Source: Halpernia frigidisoli | GTDB lineage: Bacteria; Bacteroidota; Bacteroidia; Flavobacteriales; Weeksellaceae | Length of the DNA: 64,000 bases | Reading direction: 5' to 3' | Assembly: GCF_900113805.1 (NCBI RefSeq) | Contig: NZ_FOQT01000001.1 | Location: 1-64,000, forward strand | Part shown: positions 44,020 to 53,733 of the stretch, piece by piece | Position numbering within the stretch: position 1 is the first letter of the stretch | Layout of the letters: each line of letters begins with the position of its first letter | Translations under genes and position numbers: made by a program | The notes under the pieces: model-generated | Database searches by the model: none | Seen by the model: the letters and a program-made list of their open reading frames with translations, nothing else | Told to the model about the DNA's origin: nothing

Positions 44020-44613
44020 TTACCGCTGTCCTTCCGGAATTTTTTTGGCATTAATATCCCCGGAATTATTGTAAAAAGTGTAAGCCGAAAAGTCGTCTTT
44101 CGCCGTCATTCCATTCGCTCCAATTAGTGTTGATCCATCTTTATCAGTGACAAAAACGGTATCACTGGTGTACATTTTTTTATTTTTTTTGTCCCAGTAG
44201 ATAGATTGTGTCGCAAAAATCTGGCCTTCATTAGTTACGATTCTTACGTTGCCTTTTGCCTCATAGAATTGTTTAGACTCAATAATTTTTGCATATTTTG
44301 CTTTAATTGTTCCAGGCTTTTCTGGCTTTTTCTTGTCAAAAAACTGGATGTAAATTCCCTTTCTTGCCTCAATGTAAGGAGAATCGATAAGTTCGTATTT
44401 TTCTATCAAAACCGCCGTAGCGCGTATTTTAACAAACCCGGAATCGCGCTGGATAATTTGAGCACCATTTATAACCTGAGATGGAAAGTTGAGTTTTTTT
44501 TTGCCTACGGCATTTGTCAAATCTTCTTCACAGGATGTTAAACAAAAAAATATAGCGACACTTAAAAAAGCCGCTATATTTTTATATTTTATTTGTTTTA
44601 AGAAAAACCACAT
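44020..44613 (-). CDS. lptC: LPS export periplasmic protein LptC
   Basis: A 197-residue bacteroidetes-type LptC. Residues about 12-27 are hydrophobic and end in lipobox LTSC (Cys28), so it is probably a lipoprotein rather than a membrane-anchored protein. The mature part has the beta-jellyroll pattern FVKIRATAVLIEKYELIDSPYIEARKGI, GTIKAKYAKIIESKQFYEAKGNVRI and GQIFATQSIYWDKKNKKMYTSDTVFV. It receives lipopolysaccharide from LptBFG and passes it to LptA. It lies 2 bases after the outer-membrane protein gene and just before anmK. Confidence 0.92.
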   Translation of the reverse strand: MWFFLKQIKYKNIAAFLSVAIFFCLTSCEEDLTNAVGKKKLNFPSQVINGAQIIQRDSGFVKIRATAVLIEKYELIDSPYIEARKGIYIQFFDKKKPEKPGTIKAKYAKIIESKQFYEAKGNVRIVTNEGQIFATQSIYWDKKNKKMYTSDTVFVTDKDGSTLIGANGMTAKDDFSAYTFYNNSGDINAKKIPEGQR

Positions 44614-44615
44614 TT

Positions 44616-45884
44616 TTAATCGTAGTAACGTTTGTTAAACCATTTATCGGCAAAATTAATTCCTATTTTCAAATTAACAAAATTTTGGTTGATCAAATTA
44701 TTTTGAAGTGTTCCACGTTTCCCGATTTCTAATCCAAGATCTAAAGAACTTGCAGCATTTACTTTGCCACCAAAAGGAACCGTTACGCCGCCTGTAAGTG
44801 CAAATTCATTAATATTTTTGTTGTTTAAATATAAATTGCCCTTTTCATAATAAGCACCATATCGATAGGTGATCTTTTGAAGATAGTTTCTAAAATTATT
44901 AAAATCAGGTAAATACCAGCCGCCGACTGAAGCTTTATAAGAGTCTTTATACTGAAAATCCTGACCTAAAAAAGCTGCCGATTGTCCTTGCTTGTAATTT
45001 AGCTGACCACTTAGAAACCATTTTGCTTCTTTTCCATAACCCACACCTACAGAAGCCTGCATTGGGAACAGATTATTTTCTTTCCTAATCGTGCTTTCGA
45101 TAATAAATTCATCCTGTAATGCGCCGGCAGGACCATTAAAGTAAGTACTGTTCTTATAAGCGGTAACCGTATTTCCTGTTGCTCCGAACGTGTAAGTTGC
45201 TCCGGCAGTAAATTTGTGGTCGTCTTTTAATTTTTTCTGATAAACCGTACCTGCTGTAAAATCAAAAGTTTTTATTCTGTTTCTGGTTTCAAAACCGTTA
45301 ATTAAAGTGGCATCTGTATTAGTTATTTCTTCATTATTGAACAAATTCCCAAAATAGAAATTGCTTCGTAAACCAAGCGCAAAACCTGGAATGATTTGGT
45401 ATGAAAGTCCGGCCTGTACTGTACTTACAGTTCCCGTTCCGGTAAAAGTATTCAAAGTTGTAACGGTACCGTTCGTTTCAAAATTTTGAAAACTGTAGTT
45501 TTTACTGCTGTAAGGCTGAAAACCAAGACCGAATTTTACACTTTTAGAAAGTGGAAATGCGATCGATATATTTGAAAGATAAGTTGAATGTTTTGTAACC
45601 TTCGTACCGTCAAAATTAGTTTTGAAAAAATTATTCTCATTTGTAGCTTCAACTTTTATGGATGTAAGCTCCATATTGATGTTCGCCGCAGGATTTGTAA
45701 AGTTGTAAGAGTTTGTAAAATCAGAAATATAAGCTGTAGAAATCCCTCCCATTGCATTAATATCCGTCGTGTTATCATATTTCACATCTCCGATCCCAAA
45801 AGAGGCATAAGGAGAATTTCCGATACTTTGAGCCTGTAAAACATACCCTGCAGCAAGGAAAGATATAACAAAAAATCTTTTCAT
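44616..45884 (-). CDS. outer membrane beta-barrel protein
   Basis: A 422-residue protein with signal peptide MKRFFVISFLAAGYVLQAQ. The start IGNSPYASFGIGDVKYDNTTDINAMGGISTAYISDFTNSYNFTNPAA resembles the outer-membrane proteins with FadL/OmpP1-like features that stand next to lptC in flavobacteria. Amphipathic strands fill the rest (KYDAGL-type alternation, ending FVNLKIGINFADKWFNKRYYD). It probably sits in the outer membrane as a 12-14-strand barrel. Cargo unknown. It is cotranscribed with lptC. Confidence 0.9.
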   Translation of the reverse strand: MKRFFVISFLAAGYVLQAQSIGNSPYASFGIGDVKYDNTTDINAMGGISTAYISDFTNSYNFTNPAANINMELTSIKVEATNENNFFKTNFDGTKVTKHSTYLSNISIAFPLSKSVKFGLGFQPYSSKNYSFQNFETNGTVTTLNTFTGTGTVSTVQAGLSYQIIPGFALGLRSNFYFGNLFNNEEITNTDATLINGFETRNRIKTFDFTAGTVYQKKLKDDHKFTAGATYTFGATGNTVTAYKNSTYFNGPAGALQDEFIIESTIRKENNLFPMQASVGVGYGKEAKWFLSGQLNYKQGQSAAFLGQDFQYKDSYKASVGGWYLPDFNNFRNYLQKITYRYGAYYEKGNLYLNNKNINEFALTGGVTVPFGGKVNAASSLDLGLEIGKRGTLQNNLINQNFVNLKIGINFADKWFNKRYYD

Positions 45885-46122
45885 AAATATTTTTAAAAAT
45901 AATGCGCAAATATCCTACTTTATAATGGATTGAGAAAATATACCGCCGTTAAAGTTTGTTAAGTATCAACTTTAAAAAATAAGCGTTAATAAGGCCTGCA
46001 ATATTTTATTTGATTTAAAGAATTATGGGTGAAATTGAAATCTTTAAAATATTCAAACTTTTATAAATAAAATTCCAGTCTTCTAATTTCCTGAATTTTG
46101 AGATTTAAAATATGTTTTTCTT

Positions 46123-46130
46123 TATCTTTG
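46123..46130 (+). promoter_or_regulatory. -7 box of holB, nearly leaderless
   Basis: TATCTTTG is an exact TAnnTTTG match ending four bases before the ATG at 46135. Confidence 0.5.
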
Positions 46131-46134
46131 AAAA

Positions 46135-47247
46135 ATGGATTGGAACGCGGTCATCGGGCAGGAAAATATAAAATTAACTTTGCAGCAAAGCATTGCAGAA
46201 AAAAGGCTGAGTCATGCTCAATTATTTGTGGGAAGATCTGGTTACGGTGTTTTACCAATCGTTTTATCTTTTGTCAAGGAAATTTTTAAACAGGAAAAAG
46301 CAGGTTCCGGTTCCAAAGTTGACCATCTTAATCATCTTGATCTGCATTTTAGTTTTCCCATTTTTACTGAAAATAATAAATCTGTGAGCAACAGATTGTT
46401 TTCCGAATTTCGCCAGATGATCTTAGACAATCCTTACGCGGAATTCAACGACTGGAAGGATATTTTGGATTCCCAGAATAAGCAGCTTTTTATTTCTGCC
46501 GAAGAAATTGAGGAACAAAATGCCAAATTTTCCTTAAAAAGTTTTGAAGGTGGAACAAAAATTTTAATTGTTTGGCAGGCCGACAAAATGAATAACGCAG
46601 CGGCTAATAAATTTCTCAAATTTCTTGAAGAACCGCCAAAAAATACTTTAATTTTTCTCATCGCGGAAAATATTGATGATATTTTGCCCACAATTTTATC
46701 ACGTTGTCAATTAATAGATATTCCGCGCATTTCTGATGACGCGTTGAAAAGTGCCTTAAAAGAAAATGGAGTTTCTTCAGAAAAAGCAGAGGAGATCATT
46801 TTTTCAGCTGAAGGAAATTGGAATCAGGCGAGAAATTTAGTAAAAGCCGATCATTCTGTTTCAGAATTTGAAATGCTTTTCGTGGCTTGGGTAAGATTTG
46901 CGTTTCAGGCAAAAAAAAATCCTTTAATGCTAAAAGAGCTCGTGAAATGGGGGAGAAATATTGCAGTTTGGAATAAAGAAAAGCAAAAGCAATTTCTGGA
47001 TTATTGCGCAGAAATGTTTCGCCTGGCTTTAATGCAAAATTATGGAGTAGAACAGTTGGTCTACAAAAAAATAGAGCAAAATTTCAAATGGGAAGGTTTC
47101 TCAAAATTTATCCACGGGAATAATATAGAATCTATTATAGAGGAGATTTCTGCGGCAGATTATCATCTTTCCAGAAATGCCAATTCTAAAATTGTCTGGA
47201 CGGATTTGGGAATTAAATTAACGAGATTTATTCATCGTACAGCTTAG
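46135..47247 (+). CDS. holB: DNA polymerase III subunit delta-prime
   Basis: A 370-residue clamp-loader subunit that opens the sliding clamp with gamma/tau and delta. The N-terminal AAA+ fold starts MDWNAVIGQENIKLTLQQSI (residues 1-20) and continues RLSHAQLFVGRSGYGVLPI, a degenerate Walker A without Lys-Thr, as expected for non-ATPase delta-prime. ADKMNNAAANKFLKFLEEPPKNTLIFLIA and the arginine-finger motif ILSRCQLIDIP follow. Length is normal. It is a single gene. Confidence 0.94.
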   Translation: MDWNAVIGQENIKLTLQQSIAEKRLSHAQLFVGRSGYGVLPIVLSFVKEIFKQEKAGSGSKVDHLNHLDLHFSFPIFTENNKSVSNRLFSEFRQMILDNPYAEFNDWKDILDSQNKQLFISAEEIEEQNAKFSLKSFEGGTKILIVWQADKMNNAAANKFLKFLEEPPKNTLIFLIAENIDDILPTILSRCQLIDIPRISDDALKSALKENGVSSEKAEEIIFSAEGNWNQARNLVKADHSVSEFEMLFVAWVRFAFQAKKNPLMLKELVKWGRNIAVWNKEKQKQFLDYCAEMFRLALMQNYGVEQLVYKKIEQNFKWEGFSKFIHGNNIESIIEEISAADYHLSRNANSKIVWTDLGIKLTRFIHRTA

Positions 47248-47376
47248 AAATTATTTAAAATCATCCTTAATCGTTTTTATCCTAAGTTTTTAATCCAATT
47301 TTTTAGACAATTTATTTTTTCTAAACTTTATTAAAATCATCTATCACAATCATTAAAAATAAAATCAATCAATCGT

Positions 47377-47405
47377 TTGATTTATTAAATTTTTTTGTAG
47401 TTTTG
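47377..47405 (+). promoter_or_regulatory. promoter of the efflux operon
   Basis: TTG (47377-47379), an 18-base spacer and TAGTTTTG (47398-47405) match the Bacteroidetes promoter well. TATTAAA and palindromic bases nearby could be the TetR operator: AATCAATCAATCGTTTGATTT (47362-47382) contains an imperfect inverted repeat AATCAA...TTGATT. Confidence 0.55.
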
Positions 47406-47424
47406 CACAGTCAAAAAACAACAG

Positions 47425-48048
47425 GTGATTTCAAAAGAACATAACATATTATTTGCGGCGGAAAAATTATTTTCCGAAAAAGGCTTTGATGGAACTTCCA
47501 CAAGGGAGATCGCGACTGCCGCAAAAGTGAATGTTTCGATGATATCTTACTATTTCGGATCAAAGGAAAAACTTTTAGAAAGTCTTTTTGAAACAAGAAT
47601 GGCAGAAGCCCAATCTTACATGACGGAAATTGTTGCGAGAAAAGATATTAATGAGTGGCAAAAAATTTCTTTGATAATCGACCGCTACACAGACCGCGTA
47701 AGAGAACTAAAAGTTTTTTACAACATCATGCAAACTGAGCAGTTGACCAATAAAAATAAAACAATTGTCAATTTTCTGAAAAATTCTAAGCTGGGTTATT
47801 TGAAAGTTTACGAAGATCTGGCAAAGAAGGGTTTTGAAAGTAAAATTTTTAAAAAACAGCCAAACATTGCCTTTATGCATTCTACTTTAATTGGGACAAT
47901 GTTTTATGCAATGAATGGTTTAACACTATACAAAGAGTATTTTCATAAAACAGCAGAAGATATTTCTTTTGATGACGACTATTACACGGAACTAAACATA
48001 CATATTAAACAAGTTTTAAAAAACCTTTTGGGTTATGAAGAAAATTAA
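47425..48048 (+). CDS. TetR family regulator of the efflux operon
   Basis: A 207-residue repressor. The TetR helix-turn-helix is at about 9-50 (ILFAAEKLFSEKGFDGTSTR, EIATAAKVNVSMISYYFGSKEKLLESL). The C-terminal helices form the ligand pocket and dimer face. It starts at GTG (47425), 19 bases after the promoter box; no ATG is in frame nearby. It overlaps the TolC gene by 14 bases, so it is the first gene of the operon and probably represses it until a drug or bile-type compound binds. Confidence 0.93.
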   Translation: MISKEHNILFAAEKLFSEKGFDGTSTREIATAAKVNVSMISYYFGSKEKLLESLFETRMAEAQSYMTEIVARKDINEWQKISLIIDRYTDRVRELKVFYNIMQTEQLTNKNKTIVNFLKNSKLGYLKVYEDLAKKGFESKIFKKQPNIAFMHSTLIGTMFYAMNGLTLYKEYFHKTAEDISFDDDYYTELNIHIKQVLKNLLGYEEN

Positions 48049-49348
48049 TAAAAGCCTTTTTGCTTTTACCTTATTTCTGGGTTTTTCATTTTTGAATGCA
48101 CAGGAAACGAAAATGCTTACATTGGACGAAGCCATTGAAATGGGCATTAAAAACAGCAAAAATTTAAAGATCGATCAGGCGAAAATTTCGCAGGCAACGG
48201 CAGATCTTTTGGAGGCAAAAAACAGAAAGTTACCGGATTTCAATCTTTCCGGATCTTATTTGAGATTAACGAATGCAAATGTTGACCTTAAATTTTTAAA
48301 CCCTACATCAGGTAACAAAACGCCGTCGCCATCCTCTGCGTTGATTGGTCAGGCGAATTTATCTTTGCCACTTTATGCTGGTGGAAGAATAAAATACGGT
48401 ATTCAATCTGCTGAATATTTGATGGAAGCTTCAAAATTAAAAAATGAAAACAATCAGCAGGCAGTAACTTATAATATCGCGCAGGCTTATAATAATTTGT
48501 TTAAGGCCAACCAGGCGATAAAAGTTTTAGAGGAAAATCTTTCAGCTTCTGCAAAAAGGGACGAAACGTTTTTAAAACTGGAAAATAATGGTTTACTGGC
48601 CAGAAATGACCGTTTGAAAGCTAATCTTCAAACTTCAAACATCGAGCTACAACTTTTGGAGGCACAAAATAACTATTCAATTGCGACCATTAACATGGAT
48701 CTGCTAATTGGGTTAAAAGAAAATACAATTTTGCAGGTTGATCCAAATTACATCAGTGAGCAAAAAGATCTCAATTTTGTGGATTATTATTTAACACAGG
48801 CGCAGCAAAACCGTAAAGATCTTCAGTCATTGGCAATGCAAAGAAAAGCGGCAGAACTTGGAACTAAATCAGCAAAAGCGGAATATTTACCAAGTATAGC
48901 ATTAACAGGTGGTTATGTTGCAGCAGATGTGCCAAAAGTTTTAACTGTTTATAATGCGGTAAATGTTGGATTGGGAATTAAATATAACCTCGGAAATCTT
49001 TGGAAGAAAAATTCAGGATACATAAAATCGCAGGCGATTGAAGAAGAATTAGCAGCCAATAATGAGCTACTTGATGACCAGATAAAACTGGAAGTGAGCA
49101 GAGATTATCAAAATTTAAATTTCTCTAATCAAAAGATAAAAGTTTATCAGAAAGCACAAGAGCAGGCAGCAGAAAATTTTAGAATTACAAAAAATAAATA
49201 TGACAATGGTCTTTCTAATATTACAGATCTTTTAGATGCTGATGCAGCAAATACTTCCGCGGAAGTTAATATTGTAAATGCGCAGGCAGATGCAGCTTTA
49301 GCTTATAGAAAATTATTACAGACCAGCGGAATTTTAATTAAAAACTAA
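48035..49348 (+). CDS. TolC family outer membrane efflux protein
   Basis: A 437-residue outer-membrane channel. The signal peptide ends FLNAQE. TLDEAIEMGIKNSKNLKIDQAKISQATADLLEAKNRKLPDFNLSGSYL and ANLSLPLYAGGRIKYGIQSA are the typical outer membrane efflux protein repeats, with a second half (QRKAAELGTKSAKAEYLPSIALTGGYVA). Three copies make a tunnel through the outer membrane. It overlaps tetR and is followed by the EmrA-like gene after 19 bases. Confidence 0.95.
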   Translation: MKKINKSLFAFTLFLGFSFLNAQETKMLTLDEAIEMGIKNSKNLKIDQAKISQATADLLEAKNRKLPDFNLSGSYLRLTNANVDLKFLNPTSGNKTPSPSSALIGQANLSLPLYAGGRIKYGIQSAEYLMEASKLKNENNQQAVTYNIAQAYNNLFKANQAIKVLEENLSASAKRDETFLKLENNGLLARNDRLKANLQTSNIELQLLEAQNNYSIATINMDLLIGLKENTILQVDPNYISEQKDLNFVDYYLTQAQQNRKDLQSLAMQRKAAELGTKSAKAEYLPSIALTGGYVAADVPKVLTVYNAVNVGLGIKYNLGNLWKKNSGYIKSQAIEEELAANNELLDDQIKLEVSRDYQNLNFSNQKIKVYQKAQEQAAENFRITKNKYDNGLSNITDLLDADAANTSAEVNIVNAQADAALAYRKLLQTSGILIKN

Positions 49349-49367
49349 TAAATAAGAAAAAATAATA

Positions 49368-50477
49368 ATGGAAAATAACGTAGAAAACGAGGAATTGTTC
49401 CCACAGCCAAAAAAGAAAAAAAGTTTACTTTTTCCGATACTTTTAGCTGTATTGATTTTAGTAGGTGGTTTTTTCGGCTACCGCTATTACAAATTTAGCC
49501 AGTCTCATGAAGATACGGACGATGCACAGATCGCGGCAAATCTAAGTCCGGTTATCTCAAAAATTTCAGGTTATGTCAATGAAATAAAAGTTAAAGATAA
49601 CCAGTTTGTAAAAAAAGGAGATACTTTAATTGTTTTGGACAATACCGACCAAAAATTAATGGTTGATCAGGCGAAAGCAGCTTTAGGAACGGCACAAAGT
49701 AATATATCAGGAGCAAGAGCTTCTTCCGCTGCGGCAGGTTCTAATATTAATACTTCCCGCGCGGCAGTTGTGACAGCGAATTCACAGATCGAAGCAGCGA
49801 GAGTCAATGTCCGCAGAACTTCTCAGGATTTAGGAAGATATGCAAATTTAGTAAAAGACCACAGCATCACTCAACAGCAATATGATGTTGCTTTAGCTGC
49901 AAAACAAACAGCAGACGCACAATTAAGAGTTTTAATAGATCAGCGAAATCAAATTTCTCAGCAAACGGGAGTTGTAAATTCTCAAACTGCTGCAAGCTCT
50001 GAGCAGATTGGCGTGGCGACTTCTATGGCAAAGCAAAAAGAAGTTGAGGTTGAGAATGCAAAACAACAGCTTTCTTACACAGTGATAGTTGCAGCTGAGG
50101 ATGGATATGTTTCAAAAGTAAATATTCAAAGTGGCCAGTTTGTTCAGGCAGGCGCACAATTATTTAGTATAATAGTTGACAACAGCAAATGGGTGGTTGC
50201 CAATTTTAAAGAAACGCAGTTAACCGAAATGACTGAAGGTCAAAATGTTGAAATAGAAATTGATGCTTATCCAGGTAAAAAATTCCAGGGTGTAGTAAGT
50301 TCATTTTCACCGGCAACAGGTTCTACATTCTCAATTTTGCCTCCGGATAATGCGAGTGGGAATTTTGTGAAAGTAGTACAAAGATTACCTGTAAAAATCA
50401 CATTTAAAAACCTTGATGAAAAAACGGAAAAGAAACTTTTCGCAGGTATGAATGTGAAAGTAACGGTTGATCTGTAA
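49368..50477 (+). CDS. HlyD/EmrA family efflux adaptor
   Basis: A 369-residue periplasmic adaptor with an N-terminal membrane anchor (about 21-40, LLFPILLAVLILVGGFFGYRYY), the biotinyl-lipoyl half-motif DDAQIAANLSPVISKISGYVNEIKVKDNQFVKKGDTLIVLD, a long helical hairpin (about 90-215), and the second lipoyl half and beta-barrel (EDGYVSKVNIQSGQFVQAGAQLFSII, VVANFKETQLTEMTEGQNV). It joins the MFS pump to the TolC-like channel. Operon position and spacing match the EmrAB type. Confidence 0.95.
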   Translation: MENNVENEELFPQPKKKKSLLFPILLAVLILVGGFFGYRYYKFSQSHEDTDDAQIAANLSPVISKISGYVNEIKVKDNQFVKKGDTLIVLDNTDQKLMVDQAKAALGTAQSNISGARASSAAAGSNINTSRAAVVTANSQIEAARVNVRRTSQDLGRYANLVKDHSITQQQYDVALAAKQTADAQLRVLIDQRNQISQQTGVVNSQTAASSEQIGVATSMAKQKEVEVENAKQQLSYTVIVAAEDGYVSKVNIQSGQFVQAGAQLFSIIVDNSKWVVANFKETQLTEMTEGQNVEIEIDAYPGKKFQGVVSSFSPATGSTFSILPPDNASGNFVKVVQRLPVKITFKNLDEKTEKKLFAGMNVKVTVDL

Positions 50478-50575
50478 GGACTTAAGTATAAAAGAAAAAT
50501 AAATGATGGACTTTAAAATTGGAAAGTATTTTCTATTATTTAAAGTCTAAAATTTAAAATTTAAAATAATTTAAA

Positions 50576-52156
50576 ATGCAGGATGATTCACTGGTAGAAT
50601 ATGGCGCAAGACGCTTTATTATTACCATCACCGCAATTTTGTGTGCGCTCTTAGAAATTGTAGATACTACGATTGTTAATGTCGCATTGCCGGAAATGAA
50701 AGGAAATCTTGGCAGTACTTTGTCGGAAGTTGGCTGGGTGATCACCGCTTATGCGATCGGGAATGTAATTATTGTACCGATGACGAGCTGGCTTTCCCAA
50801 CAGTTTGGACGTAGAAATTATTTCGCCGCTTCAATTCTGATCTTCACTTTATTCTCTTTTATGTGTGGAAACGCCACAAATTTATGGGAACTTGTAGGTT
50901 TTAGATTTTTGCAGGGCGTTGGTGGCGGTGCACTATTAGTGACTTCTCAAACTATTATTACAGAATCTTATCCTTTAGCAAAACGAAGTATGGCGCAGGC
51001 GATATACGGTTTGGGGGTGATTATAGGTCCAACTTTAGGTCCACCTTTGGGCGGTTATATTGTAGACAATTACAGTTGGCCATTCATTTTTTACATCAAT
51101 ATTCCTATTGGGATTATTGCCGCGATTATGACCATTCAGTTTGTCAGAAGTCCCAAATTTTCGGAAAAAAGGAGTGTTTCAGATGTTGATTGGTTTGGAA
51201 TTGCGCTTCTTGCAATTACCGTTGGTTCTCTACAGTTTATTTTAGAACGCGGTCAGGAAGATGATTGGTTTGACAGCAGCACGATCATAATGTTTACTGC
51301 TTCCGCTATTTTAGGATTTGTTTTCTTTATTTGGCGGGAACTCACTTTCCGATATCCAATTGTTGAATTAAGGGTTTTAAAAAATGGAAATCTTCGTTTA
51401 GGAACGATCATGTCATTTATTTTAGGTTTTGGGTTATATGGTTCCACTTTTATTGTTCCGCTTTACACGCAAACAATTTTAGGTTGGACAGCGCTTGAAT
51501 CTGGTGCTTTAATGATTCCCGCAGCCTTAACAACCGCCGTAATGATGCCTATTATTGGTAAACTTTTAACGGCAGGTGTTAAACAGCAATATTTAGTAGC
51601 AGGAGGTTTATTGCTATTTTTCATTTACAGTTTTTGGGGTTACAAAATTTTAACGCCAGATACAGGAAAAGACGCTTTTTTCTGGATGCTGATCGTCCGT
51701 GGAATGGGCTTGGGAATGTTATTTATTCCAATTACTTCATTGGCTCTGAGTACTTTAAAAGGTCAGGAAATTGGTCAGGGCGCTGCTTTTACCGGAATGA
51801 TGCGTCAGTTGGGCGGTTCATTTGGTGTGGCGTCGATCACAACTTTTATGGCAAATAAAAATGTAGATTATGCCACGAATCTTGCCTCCAAATTTGATGC
51901 GAGCAGTTTAATGGTTCAGCAAAGAATTGAAGGATTAAAAAATATGTTTATTTCTAAAGGATTGGCGCCCGATGTTGCTTTGCAATCTGCGTATCAAACT
52001 TTGCGTTATTCTGTAACAAAACAGGCGGCAGTACTTTCTTATATGGATGTTTTCCTTTATTTGGGTCTAATGTTTCTGTTCTGTATTCCATTTATTTTGC
52101 TGGTAAAAGAAAGAAAAAGCAAAGAAAAAATAGATGTTGGTGAAATGATGCATTAG
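50576..52156 (+). CDS. DHA2 family MFS drug efflux pump (EmrB-like)
   Basis: A 526-residue inner-membrane pump with 14 predicted segments. DTTIVNVALPEMKGNLGSTLSEVGWVITAYAIGNVIIVPMTSWLSQQFGRRNYF holds the DHA2 signatures, and GLGVIIGPTLGPPLGGYIVDNYSWPFIFYINIPIGIIA is motif C. It would export drugs using the proton gradient, through the adaptor and TolC-like channel of the same operon. It ends at a hairpin terminator (52173-52206). Drug spectrum unknown. Confidence 0.95.
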   Translation: MQDDSLVEYGARRFIITITAILCALLEIVDTTIVNVALPEMKGNLGSTLSEVGWVITAYAIGNVIIVPMTSWLSQQFGRRNYFAASILIFTLFSFMCGNATNLWELVGFRFLQGVGGGALLVTSQTIITESYPLAKRSMAQAIYGLGVIIGPTLGPPLGGYIVDNYSWPFIFYINIPIGIIAAIMTIQFVRSPKFSEKRSVSDVDWFGIALLAITVGSLQFILERGQEDDWFDSSTIIMFTASAILGFVFFIWRELTFRYPIVELRVLKNGNLRLGTIMSFILGFGLYGSTFIVPLYTQTILGWTALESGALMIPAALTTAVMMPIIGKLLTAGVKQQYLVAGGLLLFFIYSFWGYKILTPDTGKDAFFWMLIVRGMGLGMLFIPITSLALSTLKGQEIGQGAAFTGMMRQLGGSFGVASITTFMANKNVDYATNLASKFDASSLMVQQRIEGLKNMFISKGLAPDVALQSAYQTLRYSVTKQAAVLSYMDVFLYLGLMFLFCIPFILLVKERKSKEKIDVGEMMH

Positions 52157-52172
52157 CATATTTGAAAAAAAC

Positions 52173-52206
52173 AAAATCGGTTTGTAACTTTGCAGACCGA
52201 TTTTTT
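52173..52206 (+). terminator. intrinsic terminator of the efflux operon
   Basis: AAAATCGGT (52173-52181) pairs with ACCGATTTT (52196-52204), followed by more T. Confidence 0.8.
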
Positions 52207-52238
52207 ATGCTAAAATTTTGAATTCTAATTAATTAAAA

Positions 52239-52409
52239 TCAGGACTTTAACCGTTCTAAAATTTCTTTGGTTAACTTCAAATTTTCATTAGAGTTTTTGA
52301 GCATTTTTACCATCCAGTAAATAAAGAAAACCACAGGTAAAATGTAAAGTAGTGCTATTAGAAGAAATAAAGAAATGTGTGGTAAAGAAACAGCCAAAAA
52401 TGTGATCAT
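52239..52409 (-). CDS. small membrane protein, 56 aa
   Basis: A 56-codon frame that starts at ATG 52409 and stops at TGA 52239. Residues about 3-35 form one or two membrane segments (ITFLAVSLPHISLFLLIALL and YILPVVFFIYWMV) and the last 20 are a charged amphipathic helix (KMLKNSNENLKLTKEILERL). Its composition is that of real small membrane proteins rather than noise. It fills an otherwise empty gap after the efflux terminator. Function unknown. Confidence 0.6.
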   Translation of the reverse strand: MITFLAVSLPHISLFLLIALLYILPVVFFIYWMVKMLKNSNENLKLTKEILERLKS

Positions 52410-52467
52410 AGTTTTTATTTTTTAGATTATTAAATTTGTTATTAATGATGATGTTTTAAAATGGAAA

Positions 52468-53733
52468 TTATTTTAAATTGTCAAATTTCTGTGACATTGT
52501 CGGATTGCCTTTCGTAAGTTTTTTTATTGTTAGATCTTCGGCTTTATTGTTGGCAAGACGCAGATTATTAACGGAAGAAAGCAAATTGTCTTTTGTTTTT
52601 TGTAGATGATCCATCGTTTTGTCAATTTCTTCGATGGCAGTTTTAAATTGGCGGCTCGCGAGATCATAATTTTTTGCAAAACCTGTTTTAAAAGCATTTA
52701 CATTGTCTTCAAAATTTGTAATGTCAATATTTTGATTTTTAATTAAGCTAAGTTCCGCTTTATATTTCATTGAATTTAGCGCCGCATTCCGTAAAAGCGT
52801 AATGATTGGGATAAAAAATTGCGGACGAACGACGTACATTTTTTCATGTTTGTGTGATACATCAACGATCCCGCCGTTATAAAGTTCATTTTCAGCTTCC
52901 AAAAGTGTTACCAAAATCGCGTATTCACAGTTTTTTTCAGTTCTGTCTTTATCTAATTCTTTAAAAAAATCTTCATTTCTTTTTTTTGTGGCCGTTTCAT
53001 CACCTTCGTTTTTCATTTCAAACATGATTGAAACTATTTCGTTGCCGTTTTCATCGCTTTCGCGGTAGATAAAATCGCCTTTGCTTCCAGAGCGTGAATT
53101 ATTATCTTTCTCAAAATACGCCTTTTGAAATGCAGATGAACGCAGTTTGTTAAATTCCGTCTCACAATGCTGTTCCAGAGTTTCCCCGATCATTTTTGTG
53201 GAAAGTTTCAGCTTCATATCTTTTCGAAGCGCAATTTCCTCATCTTTCATTTTGATGATGTCGTCTTTGGTTTTTAATGCAATGGCGTATTTTTCACCTA
53301 AAGATTTTTCTAAAAGCTGCTTTTCAGATTCTTTCAGTTTGATGTCATTTGCCAAATAATCGCGCTCTTTTTCAATCTGCTGAACAGCTTCCGTCACCGA
53401 AAGTTTTTTTAAAATTTCAGCGTTTTCGAGTTTTGCTTTTAAAGTTTGAAGTTGAGCATCTTTTTCAGATAATTGTGTAGATAATTGCCTTTCGCTGCTT
53501 GATTTTAGTCTGAAAATTTCCTGATCTTTATTCGCAATTTCTGTCTGAAGTGCATTTTTAAAATTGGCTTCTGCTAATTTTACAGCATTTTCTTTATCTC
53601 TATTGGCGAGATTTAGTCTGGTCTGTAATTCTTCATCAAATTCCGCATCTCGCACCTGTTTTAGAATATCGGCAAAACCTGTTTCATCTATTTTAAAAGC
53701 CTTATTGCAGTTTGGGCAAATGATCTCGTTCAT
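52468..53733 (-). CDS. DUF2130 family coiled-coil protein with nuclease-like domain
   Basis: A 421-residue cytosolic protein. The N-terminus has a small zinc-ribbon-like CPNC motif ([11 protein letters not shown]). Residues about 25-190 are a long coiled coil rich in Lys, Glu, Gln and Leu. The C-terminal half carries [11 protein letters not shown] and [28 protein letters not shown], which reads like a PD-(D/E)XK core (Asp, Glu, Lys), and matches the DUF2130 family. Function unknown; a role in DNA handling is inferred only from the motif. Confidence 0.88.
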   Translation of the reverse strand: MNEIICPNCNKAFKIDETGFADILKQVRDAEFDEELQTRLNLANRDKENAVKLAEANFKNALQTEIANKDQEIFRLKSSSERQLSTQLSEKDAQLQTLKAKLENAEILKKLSVTEAVQQIEKERDYLANDIKLKESEKQLLEKSLGEKYAIALKTKDDIIKMKDEEIALRKDMKLKLSTKMIGETLEQHCETEFNKLRSSAFQKAYFEKDNNSRSGSKGDFIYRESDENGNEIVSIMFEMKNEGDETATKKRNEDFFKELDKDRTEKNCEYAILVTLLEAENELYNGGIVDVSHKHEKMYVVRPQFFIPIITLLRNAALNSMKYKAELSLIKNQNIDITNFEDNVNAFKTGFAKNYDLASRQFKTAIEEIDKTMDHLQKTKDNLLSSVNNLRLANNKAEDLTIKKLTKGNPTMSQKFDNLK

